Under the pieces are notes generated by a model. The model was not told the DNA's origin. It did no database searches and saw only the letters and a program-made list of their open reading frames with translations. Below are positions 47,244 through 58,502 of a stretch of DNA of 64,000 nucleotides, piece by piece (the stretch's first letter is position 1; each line of letters opens with the position of its first letter). This DNA comes from Fragilaria radians. Lineage: Eukaryota; Bacillariophyta; Fragilariophyceae; Fragilariales; Fragilariaceae. The DNA is taken from NCBI GenBank assembly GCA_900642245.1, contig CAAAJI010000044.1:88461-152460 (forward strand). The letters are read 5' to 3'. The translations under genes and the position numbers were made by a program.

Positions 47244-48719
47244 ATGAAGAAATCAAGGCCTCCCGATCTATTCATAATACTGGTAATTGGAATTGCTATG
47301 ACACTTAGCCTTATGATTAGCGTCCTGCCCGATAGGATGACGCCAAAAAAGAACATACCTTTTCAGACTACGAGAAGATCAAGAAGGAATTTGAATACAG
47401 AAGTTAAGACTCACTATTCAAGGGTGGAAGATAGCAACCAATCTCGGAAATTCTCTAGGAACGCAACGCAATATTACATGCTGTTTTCCACTGGTTGTAC
47501 CAAATTTCAGGATTGGCAATCGATGGTATTATTTTATTCGGCCAAAAACGTCAATCAACCGGGGAATATAACAAGATTAGTTTCCGGCTGTACCAGTCAA
47601 CGAGCTGATGACGTCCGGCGCTTACATGAAAAAGTGATTGCTCCTCTGAATCCTGGTTTTCATTTGCATATAACACCTGACTTTAAATATCAGGGTAAAC
47701 AGAAATACTGGAACAAACCTTATGCAGTTCTTGACTGGATGAAAAACATATTGAAATTCCCCAAATACTCATCTATTTACGACGATGCTATCATTATCCT
47801 CGTTGATCCCGATATGTTGTTACTTCGACCGTTAACTCGAGACTTCTCCAAGCCTAAGCCGGCTTGGTTGGGATCACTGACAAGTAACCATGTAACTCAT
47901 GGGATTCCAATAGCACAAAAATATGCCTTTGGGAGTCAATGGTTGACAACACTGATTGGAAACATTTCACAGGTAGTCGGACCTAAATCTCCCATTCACT
48001 CTCTAAGTTTGAAACAAGCCGAAGTATACTTCTCAGCCGGTCCACCCTACATAGTCACCGGTAGGGATATGTACAAACTCACAAAGCGTTGGGTAAAGTT
48101 TCTACCGGCAATATATGACATCTTCCCAAACTTTATGTCCGAAATGTTTGCATACTCCACCGCAGCGGCACATCTTCGATTGCGTCATCAACTTACTCAA
48201 GACTTTATGGTATCTGACATTGGGATGAAATCTGTGGAGGGCTTTGGATTCTTACAAAATAAGAGTCGAATGAGTTCGTGTTATCAGACTGTACCCACAC
48301 ATGCATCTGGTCCTTGGGTATTGCATTATTGTCAACAATACTCGCTTGGCAGATGGTACTTTGATAAATACTTCTTACGGTCTGATTTCTTGACTTGTCA
48401 TTCACCATTACTACGAGAACCTCCTCCTAATGTTGCTGAAATTTATGATTGGAATCAATTCCCCAGAGGGAGGGGAGGAGAAAACTTTTATCGGCGCCGT
48501 AACCTACACGATACAGTCCTCCATGCATGGATGTTATGTACTATGATCAAATCATTGAATGATATAGCAATCTCCTTCAAGCGAAGTCATTGTAAGACCA
48601 AGGCAAATTTCAAGAAATCGTGGCATTTCCATTTCGATAAGAAAGAATTATTTCAAGCAATGTTGGATGATCCAACAAATCCATATGAAAGGGATAACAT
48701 TCCTGATAATCCTCCTTAA
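47244..48719 (+). CDS. Golgi-type glycosyltransferase A, HPAT/SERGT-like
   Basis: 491 residues from ATG 47244, the first Met codon before a signal anchor ('LFIILVIGIAMTLSLMISVL'); the upstream in-frame TTG is not a start. This gives a type II membrane topology with a lumenal catalytic domain. The core begins 'YYMLFSTGCTKFQDWQ', followed by 'VNQPGNITRLVSGC', 'KYWNKPYAVLDWM', a DxD-like metal site in 'IIILVDPDMLLLRP' (about 184-197), 'SAGPPYIVTGRDMY', 'MSEMFAYSTAAAHL' and 'WVLHYCQQYSLGRWYF'. The pattern of DWQ, QPGNxTR, NKP and DxDM matches plant hydroxyproline O-arabinosyltransferase and peptidyl-serine galactosyltransferase. It therefore probably adds a sugar to Hyp or Ser of secreted glycoproteins. 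Donor and acceptor are unknown. It is the most intact member of the cluster. Confidence 0.85.
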   Translation: MKKSRPPDLFIILVIGIAMTLSLMISVLPDRMTPKKNIPFQTTRRSRRNLNTEVKTHYSRVEDSNQSRKFSRNATQYYMLFSTGCTKFQDWQSMVLFYSAKNVNQPGNITRLVSGCTSQRADDVRRLHEKVIAPLNPGFHLHITPDFKYQGKQKYWNKPYAVLDWMKNILKFPKYSSIYDDAIIILVDPDMLLLRPLTRDFSKPKPAWLGSLTSNHVTHGIPIAQKYAFGSQWLTTLIGNISQVVGPKSPIHSLSLKQAEVYFSAGPPYIVTGRDMYKLTKRWVKFLPAIYDIFPNFMSEMFAYSTAAAHLRLRHQLTQDFMVSDIGMKSVEGFGFLQNKSRMSSCYQTVPTHASGPWVLHYCQQYSLGRWYFDKYFLRSDFLTCHSPLLREPPPNVAEIYDWNQFPRGRGGENFYRRRNLHDTVLHAWMLCTMIKSLNDIAISFKRSHCKTKANFKKSWHFHFDKKELFQAMLDDPTNPYERDNIPDNPP

Positions 48720-49322
48720 GTGTGTTGATTGAAAAATATTATGATCATACCTTGATGGGTTCATCACTGTCACAAAAATGAGTGATACGGAGCAGCGTAA
48801 AAAGCTCTACAAGTATCCAAAGGAAAATAACCGATCAAAAGAGCAATACAAATTCAGCTTGGAGCCTATATTGTCTTTAATTAGATGAATATTTCTCATC
48901 TTGAACCATTGGAATGATGCTCATGGTCCAGAATGGGAGCATATTTGGTCAGTATGATACCTAAATCAAAAAGGAGTTAACTTAGTATATCTTGAACAGA
49001 TAGTTTATTTTTTATACTATTTGGTAAAGAAGTTTATAACAGTATTAGATGTATTGCAACAAATACCTTTGGTAAATTCCTTCCTTCCAAGTTTGAAATT
49101 CTTCTTTCGGATGGTCATTTTTAGATTCGAAGAATAACGATGAAAATGAAAATGACCATATCATCAGTAAGTAACGACTCCATACACAGTGGAGTCCCTG
49201 TAGTAGTAGTAAAACTACCGGTAGTTACCCTCCTGTTTTGGTTTTGTTAGCTTGTTGCCCGGTGCTGTCATCTTCCTTTCTACTTCTGTCCTTTGTTGTT
49301 GCAAATCTTTGTATTCGTCATC
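48720..49322. other. Intergenic stretch
   Basis: No gene seen between the glycosyltransferase stop and the AP-2 mu start. It should hold the 3' UTR of the former and the promoter of the latter. Confidence 0.5.
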
Positions 49323-50915
49323 ATGATATCCATGATAATGATTTTGAATCAAAAGGGAGATGTTATGATCTCCCGACAATATCGGTATGTCTCCAAAAGT
49401 CGACTTTATTGGTATTGTCTTGTATCGTATGGTATCGTATCCATCATGCTCAGTAACGTTATTATTTGATTTTCTTCACTCAAAACCTTCCTTTTCTTTC
49501 CCCTTAGAGACGATGTGAGTCGAGCAGCAGCTGATTCCTTTCGATTACAGGTATGTGTGTGTGTGTGTGTTTGTAATGTTGTTTTCATCTTGCTTACCGA
49601 TCTTTAATATTTCGGTAACCACTTTGATACTTCCCAATTATAATAATAATTATATTAGGTGATTGCTGCAAAGGAAACTGGTACTCAAGCCCCAGTGAAG
49701 CGCATCGAAAATTGTTCCTTTCTTTACACTCGTCACTTGAATATGTACTTTGTTGCAATTACTCGTTCGAATGTAAATCCTGCTCTTGTCTTTGAATATC
49801 TCTTTCAAAAGATTGCAATCCTTAAAGCATACCTTGGAGATGATTTCGATGAAAATTCCATGAGAAATAACATGACTTTGATTTACGAATTAATGGACGA
49901 AACTATGGACTTTGGATATCCTCAAAATTGTGCTGTAGATGTCTTGCGCCTCTACATTAATTTGGGAAATGTCCGTCCACAAGATGAACCAGAACCATCG
50001 CAATTAACAAGTCAGATTACGGGTGCCATCGATTGGAGACGTGAAGGGATCAAGCACAAACGAAATGAAGTTTATATTGATGTCCTAGAAAGTGTCAATT
50101 TACTTCTTTCTAGTACTGGCAGTGTCTTGAGGAATGAAGTCACTGGTCAAGTACAGATGAATACTAAATTAACTGGAATGCCAGAATGTAAATTTGGTCT
50201 CAATGACAAATTAGTTATCGATCGAGAGGAGACTGGTCAACGCAAGCCTGGCGTTGAGATTGATGATTGTACCTTCCATCGTTGTGTTCGTTTAGGAAAG
50301 TTTGATGCCGATCGTACCATTACCTTCATCCCTCCTGATGGAGAATTCGAACTTATGCGATACCGAGTCACGGACAACATTAATGTTCCCTTTCGATTCA
50401 TTCCAGCAGTCCAGGAAGAACATGGTCATACTAGGTAAGTTGCTGTCAATGTCAACAACCTGGTAATTTTATCTCTTGACTGACAATCTTTTTTTATCTA
50501 ACAAAATACATACAGAGTTTCCATCAATCTCAAGGTCATTGCCAATTTTTCAGACCAACTCTTTGCGACTCATGTCGTCATTAAGATTCCAGTACCCAAG
50601 AATACGGCCAAGGCCAAAATCAAGGCTCTCTTTGGTCGTGCCAAATATGAACCAGAACAACAGGCCATTGTTTGGCGCGTCAAGCGATTTCCAGGAAAGG
50701 CAGAATGTCACATCAATGCTGAAGTCGACCTAATGCCTACTGTCCGACCTAAGCCATGGATCCGCCCTCCGATTGGGGTCGAATTCCAAGTTCCGATGTT
50801 TACAGCCAGTGGTGTCCATGTTCGTTTCTTACGTGTCTATGATAAGTCCGGATATCACACTCAGCGTTGGGTCCGATATATCACAAAGGCGGGGAATTAT
50901 CAGATTCGTATCTGA
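49323..50915 (+). CDS. AP2M1: Clathrin adaptor AP-2 complex medium (mu) subunit
   Basis: Four exons: 49323-49384, 49508-49550, 49659-50434 and 50516-50915, giving 426 residues against about 435 in animals and plants. Exon 1 supplies 'MISMIMILNQKGDVMISRQY', the expected mu N-terminus. The tiny 43-bp exon 2 adds 'DDVSRAAADSFRLQ'. Further conserved blocks are 'YELMDETMDFGYPQN', 'AIDWRREGIKHKRNEVYIDV', 'LTGMPECKFGLNDKLV', 'FIPPDGEFELMRYRVT', 'IPVPKNTAKAKI' and the C-terminus 'MFTASGVHVRFLRVYDKSG', 'RWVRYITKAGNYQIRI'. The last is closest to plant AP-2 mu rather than AP-1. The protein recognises tyrosine-based sorting signals (YxxPhi) on cargo at the plasma membrane during clathrin endocytosis. It sits as an unrelated housekeeping gene inside the glycosyltransferase cluster. 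Confidence 0.92.
49551..49573. repeat. (GT)n microsatellite at the start of intron 2 of AP-2 mu
   Basis: The GTATGT donor of intron 2 runs straight into about eight GT units (GTATGTGTGTGTGTGTGTG). Alternative GT dinucleotides lie beside the used one, but in-phase joining to exon 3 supports the first. Confidence 0.85.
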
Positions 50916-51019
50916 GGATTGATTTTAACTCTCTAGTAACAACAGAGTAATGGCATGAATGTGAATTAATATAGCATCAAACTGATGGAAGTCGTTATTA
51001 TATTCTGTTTTAAAGAGTA

Positions 51020-52909
51020 CTATACTACTTTGTTTGAGAATTCTCCATTTCGTTGTAAGGACTCAAATTCATCTGGTGGATGAAATATCAAGGATTTATT
51101 CCAATTGGCACTTTTTGTCATCGTTGTCATGTTTCTTGTCATCCCACTAGTTGTACTACCACTACTTCCTTCATCCTTGGAAGGACAATGATTGGATTTA
51201 AAGTATATCAATGCATCATTCAGTGAATGGATCATCCGACACATGGCCCAACCATGTTGTAGGATTCGGAATGGTTTTTTCTTGGTAAGATTGACAAAAC
51301 TCTTATTTCGTTTTGGTAATACAAACCAATCGTAGCGTACCGCCACATCTTGAGGAGGTTCCATGATCAATGGAGCAGAACATTCTAGTATTGTAGGTGG
51401 AATATGTCGTTTTTGCCATAGCCATGGACCCAATGCATAGGATTGACAATAATGAAATATATAAGGTAAAGCGAATGATGAGGAGTTTCTTATTGCTCTT
51501 TTCGTAGTCGTCGTCGTCGTACTATTAGTTGTATGATCCTTATTTAAATGTTCCAAATCCATATTCTGTGATTTGTCATCTCTACGACATATAGTTTCAC
51601 GCTTATAATATTGTGCTTGTGTTAAAAAATTCCATTCCTCCAAATCATCACAATCCACATCCGATATCATAAAATTTGTAACTAGTTGATGTGGTAGATC
51701 CTCAATGATAGCTGCCCAACTATAGGCATACATTTCTGACATCATAGAGGGAAATACTGTATGAACTCTTGATAACATATCCGTCCAACGTAGGACCAAT
51801 CGATACATATCATGACCAGTCATGACATACGGAGGACCTGCAGGATATTTAGTTTCCATATCCTCATATGACAATGATTTGAGGAATCGAGAGAGAGACG
51901 TAGTCGTCGTAGTACTATTGTCATACTTGTTGTTGTTGATCCTCCATGTTTTTGTTGTTGTATTCTCCATTGTATCGTTGAGGAGGTAGGTTAGATTGGC
52001 AATCAAGGTTGTATACCATGATACCGCATAGCCATAACGTTGAGCCATTGGATGACCATGACGAACTAACAACTGGTAGGATGATGACGACGAATCGGAA
52101 ATAGCCGTATTAGGATGTACATAGGTCGGAAGGAAGGGTCGTAAGAGCATCATGTCTGGATCTAACAAAATAACAATTGTATCATCGTGCTCCTCCTCCA
52201 TCTGATGAATAGTATTTGTTTTCTTGAATGGTCCGATGGTCGAATTTTTCGTATTATTATACCCCAATACATGTTCCATAAAATGTAATACACCATAGGG
52301 TTTGTTGAAATATTTGGATCGACGATCTGGACTAGCTGGTGCTACATGAAGTTGATAACGATCGGATAGACTAGATATCGTCCGATTATGAAATTGTTGC
52401 AAGGTCTGTAATTGATTAGGATCGCAACCAGAAACAATCCTTGTTATGGTACCCAATTGCTTCACATGATGAGCAAAGTAAAAGAAGACATAGGATTGCC
52501 AATCTTGTGAAGGCGAACATGTGGTGGAGAATATCAAATGTAAGTTGGATGATGATGAAGATTTGGTTGCTCTTGTGGTTGTTGTTCTTGTTGTTTGTGT
52601 CGTAGTAGTATTTGTTGTTGTTGCTTGGTTGGTTGTTATTTGAGCTGTTCCTTTTACTGTGGTTATTGTTTGGGCTGTTAAAATCTTTTCGATTGTAACC
52701 TTGCGTTCGGGTGATAACATTTCCTTCGTTTCTTCCAAGGCTGCCGAATATATTGGATGATGATGATGATTCTTCTTACTGATTATATCCAACACTGGAA
52801 GGAGATATATTCCAACCGTTACACCCACAAGAAAGGATATTCCCATACATATCAATAGTACAATCACCACAAGATTATACCTCCATCTTCTCTTCTTCGA
52901 AGGAAACAT
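51020..52909 (-). CDS. Golgi-type glycosyltransferase B, HPAT/SERGT-like
   Basis: Single exon, 629 residues, ATG 52909. A basic cytosolic start is followed by a signal anchor ('LVVIVLLICMGISFLVGVTV') and a stem. The stem includes a Thr-rich run of TTT/TTQ type (about 84-115), a typical O-glycosylated stalk. The catalytic domain matches its paralogues: 'LIFSTTCSPSQDWQSYVFF', 'GTITRIVSGC', 'KYFNKPYGVLHFM', the DxD-like 'TIVILLDPDMMLLRPF' (about 244-259), 'PAGPPYVMTGHDMYR', 'MMSEMYAYSWAA' and 'FHYCQSYALGPW'. It is more diverged than A and C, with longer loops containing Asn/Thr-rich stretches. It probably transfers a sugar to secreted glycoproteins. It is on the opposite strand from AP-2 mu and converges on it (104 bp between stops). 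Confidence 0.83.
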   Translation of the reverse strand: MFPSKKRRWRYNLVVIVLLICMGISFLVGVTVGIYLLPVLDIISKKNHHHHPIYSAALEETKEMLSPERKVTIEKILTAQTITTVKGTAQITTNQATTTNTTTTQTTRTTTTRATKSSSSSNLHLIFSTTCSPSQDWQSYVFFYFAHHVKQLGTITRIVSGCDPNQLQTLQQFHNRTISSLSDRYQLHVAPASPDRRSKYFNKPYGVLHFMEHVLGYNNTKNSTIGPFKKTNTIHQMEEEHDDTIVILLDPDMMLLRPFLPTYVHPNTAISDSSSSSYQLLVRHGHPMAQRYGYAVSWYTTLIANLTYLLNDTMENTTTKTWRINNNKYDNSTTTTTSLSRFLKSLSYEDMETKYPAGPPYVMTGHDMYRLVLRWTDMLSRVHTVFPSMMSEMYAYSWAAIIEDLPHQLVTNFMISDVDCDDLEEWNFLTQAQYYKRETICRRDDKSQNMDLEHLNKDHTTNSTTTTTTKRAIRNSSSFALPYIFHYCQSYALGPWLWQKRHIPPTILECSAPLIMEPPQDVAVRYDWFVLPKRNKSFVNLTKKKPFRILQHGWAMCRMIHSLNDALIYFKSNHCPSKDEGSSGSTTSGMTRNMTTMTKSANWNKSLIFHPPDEFESLQRNGEFSNKVV

Positions 52910-54111
52910 TCCTCATGTCCAAAAGTTTACTATTTTTTCCTCTTCTATCTATACAGTAAAAAATCCTTCTTCCCGGTCCAGTCAGTCCTGGTAAAAACAG
53001 TAGCAAAAATTCCTAGACGTAGCAATCATCAACTATATTTCAAACATTTGTTACAATTGAATTGTATCTCATTCTATCATAATGACTTATGCTTGCTCAA
53101 AGTTTATATTAGACTCCAAAAAATGCTCTAATATCCTTAGGATCAGCACGATTCTAGATTTGCCGTTGGTTGTAATTTTCGAAAACCTTTTTGAGTAAAA
53201 GCTTGATTACATAAATGGTAGCCTTATGAATCATTCAATAGTCCAATAGGAGGGAGCAACAAAAATCTTTTTGTCATTGAAAATACAGTTGCAAATAAGC
53301 ACTTATACTTGTGCCTGTATCAACATCATTTTAGTACTCAACAACCAACCCATGAATCTCCCTGATATACCTAAAAAGAAACCATCTTCCCGGTATTACT
53401 GTAAGCAATTCTGTTGCTACTATTTATTGTATATTGTTTTGGAGACTTGGTCTTTATATGCTGTGCTGTCCTATAGCGTAGGTGTTTAATAAATACCATA
53501 CCATTGAATTGCATACCATGATGAAATCAACTCCATTGGAATTTCAATACTTTCAAAGGTATAGTTTATTGCCTTATTGATTTTCCTATCATTGCCCTCT
53601 CGAGTGACTACATTATAGAGAAATATGTTTTAACCTCATTATATTGAATTGAAGTCAAAAAAGATTGATGGTATTCCAAGGGCATGGTACAGGCCTTGCG
53701 CCTTTTTTGCAAGTTTAAATTAATTTCGAGTTTCCTATTTTCATCAATTATTGAGAGAAATGACTTGTTGAACCAGCTGAATGAACTTTGAGGACATTGC
53801 CAATTGTGTCATCGTTCGTACTTTGATACTGTTTTGGTCGTTTCAAAATATCTGAAAATGCTTGTCGTGCCATTTGTTGCAAAGCAGGCTTCGATCCAAG
53901 GTCTTTCCTTGTGTAGAAAGATTCAATATTTCAGTTTGTAATCCGACACAGACATTGGCTAAGCAAATAGTTACATATTGATTGGTCCACTAATACACGA
54001 TTCCAATATTTCAAGGGCTGAGGAAATATCTTTGTCCAGTCTTATAATGAGCCTCCTTCGTTTTGTCGTATGTTGAGTAAACCACACGCTATGTTGAATA
54101 GACACAGATCA

Positions 54112-54144
54112 AAATATAATCCAAATATAATCCAAATATAATCC
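54112..54144. repeat. Tandem triplication, 3 x 11 bp
   Basis: AAATATAATCC is repeated exactly three times. It lies just before the 83-bp-spaced duplication. Confidence 0.9.
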
Positions 54145-54160
54145 ATTTTATGATTGCTTT

Positions 54161-54314
54161 CAATAGGATTGTAGACAAGAGCTCCACATATGTTTCAATC
54201 TTCTGTTTCATTTTTGTTTAGTGCATTGTCACCTTGAGTAATTCAATAGGATCGTGGACAAGACCTCCACATTTGTTTTGATCTTCTGTCTCATCTTCTT
54301 TAGTGCATTGTCCC
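54161..54314. repeat. Imperfect tandem duplication, period 83 bp
   Basis: 54161-54231 (CAATAGGATTGTAGACAAGA...) and 54244-54314 (CAATAGGATCGTGGACAAGA...) are about 71-bp copies with several mismatches. Both share 'AGTGCATTGTC' near the end. The duplication is older than the 33- and 36-bp ones. Confidence 0.85.
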
Positions 54315-54551
54315 AATACAAGTACATATGATTAATTTGAATGTTACCATAGGTCTTGATACGTCTATTTAATTTTTCATAACTTAACATGCACTCAAAT
54401 TACAAAATGTTGAATTGCCAACCTGAGACTGATGCTCAAAATCAAGTCGCAAGAATACTTTTCCAGCACCTAGTAAAAGAATGAATTCTACAACGATTAT
54501 TTTTGGAACGCTTCCAACGGAATAATGGGCTAATTTTTATATCCTTGCTGT

Positions 54552-54800
54552 ATGAAAAAACCAAAGACAACATCACGATGGTTCATCATCAAAATCCTTT
54601 TGATAGGGGCAATCGCACTTTGCATCGCGATTCATTTGTCTCTTGGGAGTAAAATACCGAATAATGGTGAGGCGGAAAAACCAGCAAGTAAAAAAAAGCG
54701 AGATCTCCAAGTTGTTGAGACTCCACATCACAGCGGAACAACTCTAATATCTAAAGAAGTTCAATATTTTATGGTTGGTCTGACTGTCTCAAATTCTTGA
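54552..54800 (+). pseudogene. Truncated glycosyltransferase copy (N-terminal fragment)
   Basis: 82 codons starting MKKPKTTSRWF, with a signal anchor ('IIKILLIGAIALCIAIHLS') and a Lys-rich stem, ending 'KEVQYFMV' before out-of-family residues and a stop. 'VQYFMV' is the first conserved motif of glycosyltransferase C ('VQYFMVFSTSC'), and the overall plan equals the N-termini of A and C. The catalytic domain is missing; no continuation was found in the following 800 bases. It is a sixth, degenerate member. Confidence 0.7.
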
Positions 54801-55599
54801 ACAGTGACCAAAGGATTACAGCACTCAAAGCTAAGATAAACCCTAACCCTATCTTGGTAAAGGTAATGCACTCAAGGGAGTCTGGTATACATGCAAACAA
54901 TACTCACATGTAAAGGAACCAGTGTATGTTGATATGGCTTCTATAGTCAAGATGACTGTCATGAAGAAATATCTGGATTTTCAGGGAAGCAATGGATGTT
55001 GGAGCACATTTGTCAAGGAATTATTAGGGGTGAGGGGTTATACGAGGTTTTTCAGTTCTATCAATCTCAGGGAGATTCATTCAGAAAGTTGTCATATACA
55101 CTCTTCAAGGTATTTATTTCACCTTTGTTTCAAATACAAGAATGAAGTAAAACATCTGTCTGAAATCTAGGAGAATTATTGACACTTGAAGGTAAACATT
55201 ATTTGGACCAGATTTAAAGGAAGCTTCATTTTCGGCAAGTAGAGATTCAAAACACCTTTTCTTGATTCATAGAAAAGTACATGCTTCTGCACGGTAAGTA
55301 GGCAACTTTCATTGCTTGCTTTGGTTACATGGGATACTCCAACTGGCATCTGAAAAACATTTTCTATTGACTGCAATATTGCAGTAACGTTAACGATATC
55401 GACAAAAGCACACCTACTCCCAAAACTAGTGCAGTAATTAATTACAGTTCACATGACCATGATACTAGTACAGTAGAGTCCTTGAATTGGTCATTCAGAA
55501 AAATCATTTATTGGTTGAATAAAAATTGTGGACAATCGGACGTCTTCATTGCAGTCGTCTTTCAAACATTGGCGCTGAGGATTACAGCAATTCAGCGGA
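54801..55599. other. Intergenic stretch upstream of glycosyltransferase C
   Basis: No gene supported. Small frames 54922-55170 (plus) and 55376-55176 (minus) lack family features. It is presumably the promoter region of glycosyltransferase C plus remains of the preceding copy. Confidence 0.4.
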
Positions 55600-57096
55600 T
55601 GATGAAGGTCCCACGGCATCCCATGAGGTTATTTTTTTGCTATTTTGGCAATTGGAGGTTTAATTTTGATTTTATCGATGCAATTTCTCCCTCCTGTGGA
55701 CATCCAATCACAAAGTCATCCACTCATGAATCTTGCAACGAATAAACTTGACAAAGAAGATGGAATAATCAAAAATCAACCCAAGGAGTTATCGTTACTA
55801 AATTTCAAAACGGTTGATACTTTGGAGAAACACGACAAGGTCCAATATTTTATGGTTTTCTCAACGAGTTGTTCGAAATTTCAAGATTGGCAAGCAATGG
55901 CATTCTTTCATTTTGCCAAGAAAGTCAATCAGCCAGGAAATGTAACAAGGCTAGTATCCGGATGTAAAGCTGAAAAAGCTCAAGAATTGACAATTATCCA
56001 CAACGAACGAATTGCTCCACTAAATCCAGGATTTCAAATGCACATTACCCCCGACTTTGGTGTCGAAGACGATCAAAAATACTGGAACAAGCCATTTGGC
56101 TTACTCCATTGGATGGAAAATGTATTGGGCTTTCCAAACCGTGCATCAGAATACAATGATGCCATTATTATCATTGTTGATCCGGATATGATGTTACTTC
56201 GTCCAATCACACATGACTTTACAAATTACAAAACAACTTGGTCTGGAAAGTTCAGAGGTAGTATTGTTACCCATGGACTTCCGGTGGCGCAAAGGTATGG
56301 GTTTGGTAGTGCATGGCTTACAAGCCTGAAAGGAAACGTATCGTATGTCGTCGGACCTGATTCTCCAATTCACAAAATGACACTGAACGAAGCTGATTTA
56401 TATTATCCTGCTGGACCTCCCTATTTGGCAACTGGAAAAGATATGTATGCCATTGCCAAGCATTGGGCCAAATTCTTACCTCGTATCCATGACATTTTTC
56501 CTCAATTTATGGCAGAAATGCATGCATATTCGACTGCAGCAGCTCACTTAGGATTACCGCATCAGCTCACCCCTGGTTTTATGGTATCCGATGTTGGCAA
56601 CAAAGACATGGAAAAATTTGGATTCCTTGATAACGTCGCTCGACCAGATGCGTGTCATCGTGACCTTGTGGAGAAGATCACAAAGGACGATTTACCTCTA
56701 GTTTTGCATTTCTGTCAACGATACTCTTTGGGTCGATGGTTCTTTAGCAAGTACAAGCTGCGAGAGGACTTCTTCACTTGTGAAGCACCTCTTCTACGGG
56801 AGCCACCTATAAATGTTGCAGAAATTTATGATTGGAATGCCTTCCCAAATGGAATCGAGGGGGAGAACTTTTTTAGACGAAGGCGACTGCATGATACAGT
56901 ACTACAGGCATGGATGATGTGTACTATCATCTTTTCATTGAATGATATTTCAGTCTCAATCAAGGAACAGCATTGTCGTGGAAAAGCTAATTTCAATCGA
57001 ACGCTACATTTTCATAACGAAACGATTTTTCAAGCAACATTAGATGATCCGACAAATCCATATGAGAAATTCAATCTCAATGATAACCCAGGATGA
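55600..57096 (+). pseudogene. Glycosyltransferase C, HPAT/SERGT-like, with a likely frameshift in its signal anchor
   Basis: From ATG 55600 (MMKVPRHPMRLFF) the frame leaves the family at a T7 run, 55632-55638. From there another frame gives the hydrophobic anchor 'AILAIGGLILILSMQFL' and the entire intact catalytic domain to 57096. Reading the run as one T shorter joins the two cleanly, so a one-base insertion, or a sequencing error, is likely. Without correction, translation could only start at ATG 55678, without a membrane anchor. The catalytic domain is fully conserved: 'VFSTSCSKFQDWQ', 'VNQPGNVTRLVSGC', 'KYWNKPFGLLHWM', DxD-like 'IIIVDPDMMLLRP', 'YYPAGPPYLATGKDMY', 'FMAEMHAYSTAAAHL', 'LHFCQRYSLGRWFF' and 'DDPTNPYEKFN'. 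It is closest to copies A and E. Confidence 0.78.
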
Positions 57097-58502
57097 ACGT
57101 GAAAATTTCTTGATTAAACAATTGAATATCTTACTCATTGGAGAAGAATGAATAAGGTCTTTTCGTTGTTATGCACCTTCAAGCGTTCATTGTCGTGCTA
57201 ATGGTGCAGGATCTACTTTAAAATTGAACTTTCATGCATTTTTCAGAGTCATAAATGGAAATAAATTTAGTACCTCATGATATAAATGATTTTTATTGGA
57301 CCAGTGGGAAAAATCAAATTGCGGAAAATAAATGCAATTGATTAACAGTAAATTCTGTACACTAGAGAATTAATTCTTTACTCTTGATTCAATTAATTCC
57401 AAGTTTAGTGTGCTCCTACTCACTCTCAATGCAGAGGAAATAATAGATCTCTTTTTCACTCAATGCAACAACAAGCACGGCATCAACTTGAAGTGTGAGG
57501 GCAGAAGGTCATGCAAAAAGTTCTGAGATTTTTTGTTGGTCAAGTTTTAGAGCAGATATATCTAGATACTTGAAAAGTAAAAAGCAGATATATTTTGATA
57601 CTTGATGAACAAAAAGTATGCTTGGACTCATATGCATTTATCAATTAAGTTTGAAACAAATATTTAATATGCGATTGTCCAATGGAATCAAAGTCTGCGA
57701 GGATGATTAGTGCATACAAGCGCATTCTCAAGGATCCATGCAAATGCATTTTGCCAATCATGTTTGAGACTTTTCTAGAGAGTGAATCAGTAAAAAAATG
57801 TTGAATTGCAATGAAAAACATTGAGGCAAGAGGAATGGGCTGAGATTTGGATACAATGCTATATAATGATTGACAGAAACATTGAGTTCGCCCTTTTTAA
57901 AAGAGCAATTCTTAATTGTACACGTTCCGGATGTTGAAATTATATATAATCTGATAATTGTTGCCTCTTCTTGGGACCATAATGAAGCAACTTTGGTAAG
58001 ATCATATAATGTTTTATTCCGTGTCGTAAATCAAATAATGCCATTCCATGGCATATCGTGCCAAGAATTTATGTACGATCATAGCCTCGTAAGATTTTAC
58101 ATGCGAGCCGACAGCTTACTCTTTGGTAGGTGCTAGATTCCCCTCTACATACATGTATTTGTGACTGAAAAAATAGTAATTCCTCTCTACGAAAGACAAA
58201 AAGGGCATACGGTGGTGGACATCGAAAGTTTGTGTCGACCACCCTTTTTCCGTCTTTGTATGTGAATATATATATTTCTGTATCCATATTCCATCGGCTT
58301 TACGAAAATCCAACGATTCTGCCTAAGTACTTCCAGAAAAACCTGGAGCAATGACTTTTTTCCACCTTGTCTGCAATGCCAGTCCGGGGGGGTGGGGGTG
58401 TTTGGAAGCTATTGGACAAAGAATTCACTAATAACCAAAACGAAACGAGAACTGTCGATCCATCCAATTCTCTTCTTTCTTTTCAAGACAAGTCTTCCTT
58501 CG
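57097..58502. other. Intergenic stretch
   Basis: No gene supported. Open frame 57870-58136 (plus) and 58287-58069 (minus) overlap each other. The segment 58383-58402 is G-rich. Confidence 0.4.

Larger units (their letters stand above)
52910..54551. other. Intergenic stretch with tandem duplications
   Basis: No gene seen. It contains the two tandem duplications listed separately (54112-54144 and 54161-54314). Confidence 0.45.

Noticed and set aside
54841..54850. Telomere-like CCCTAACCCT
   Set aside because: Only about one and a half units, with unrelated flanks. It is a chance match, not a telomere or an internal telomeric array.
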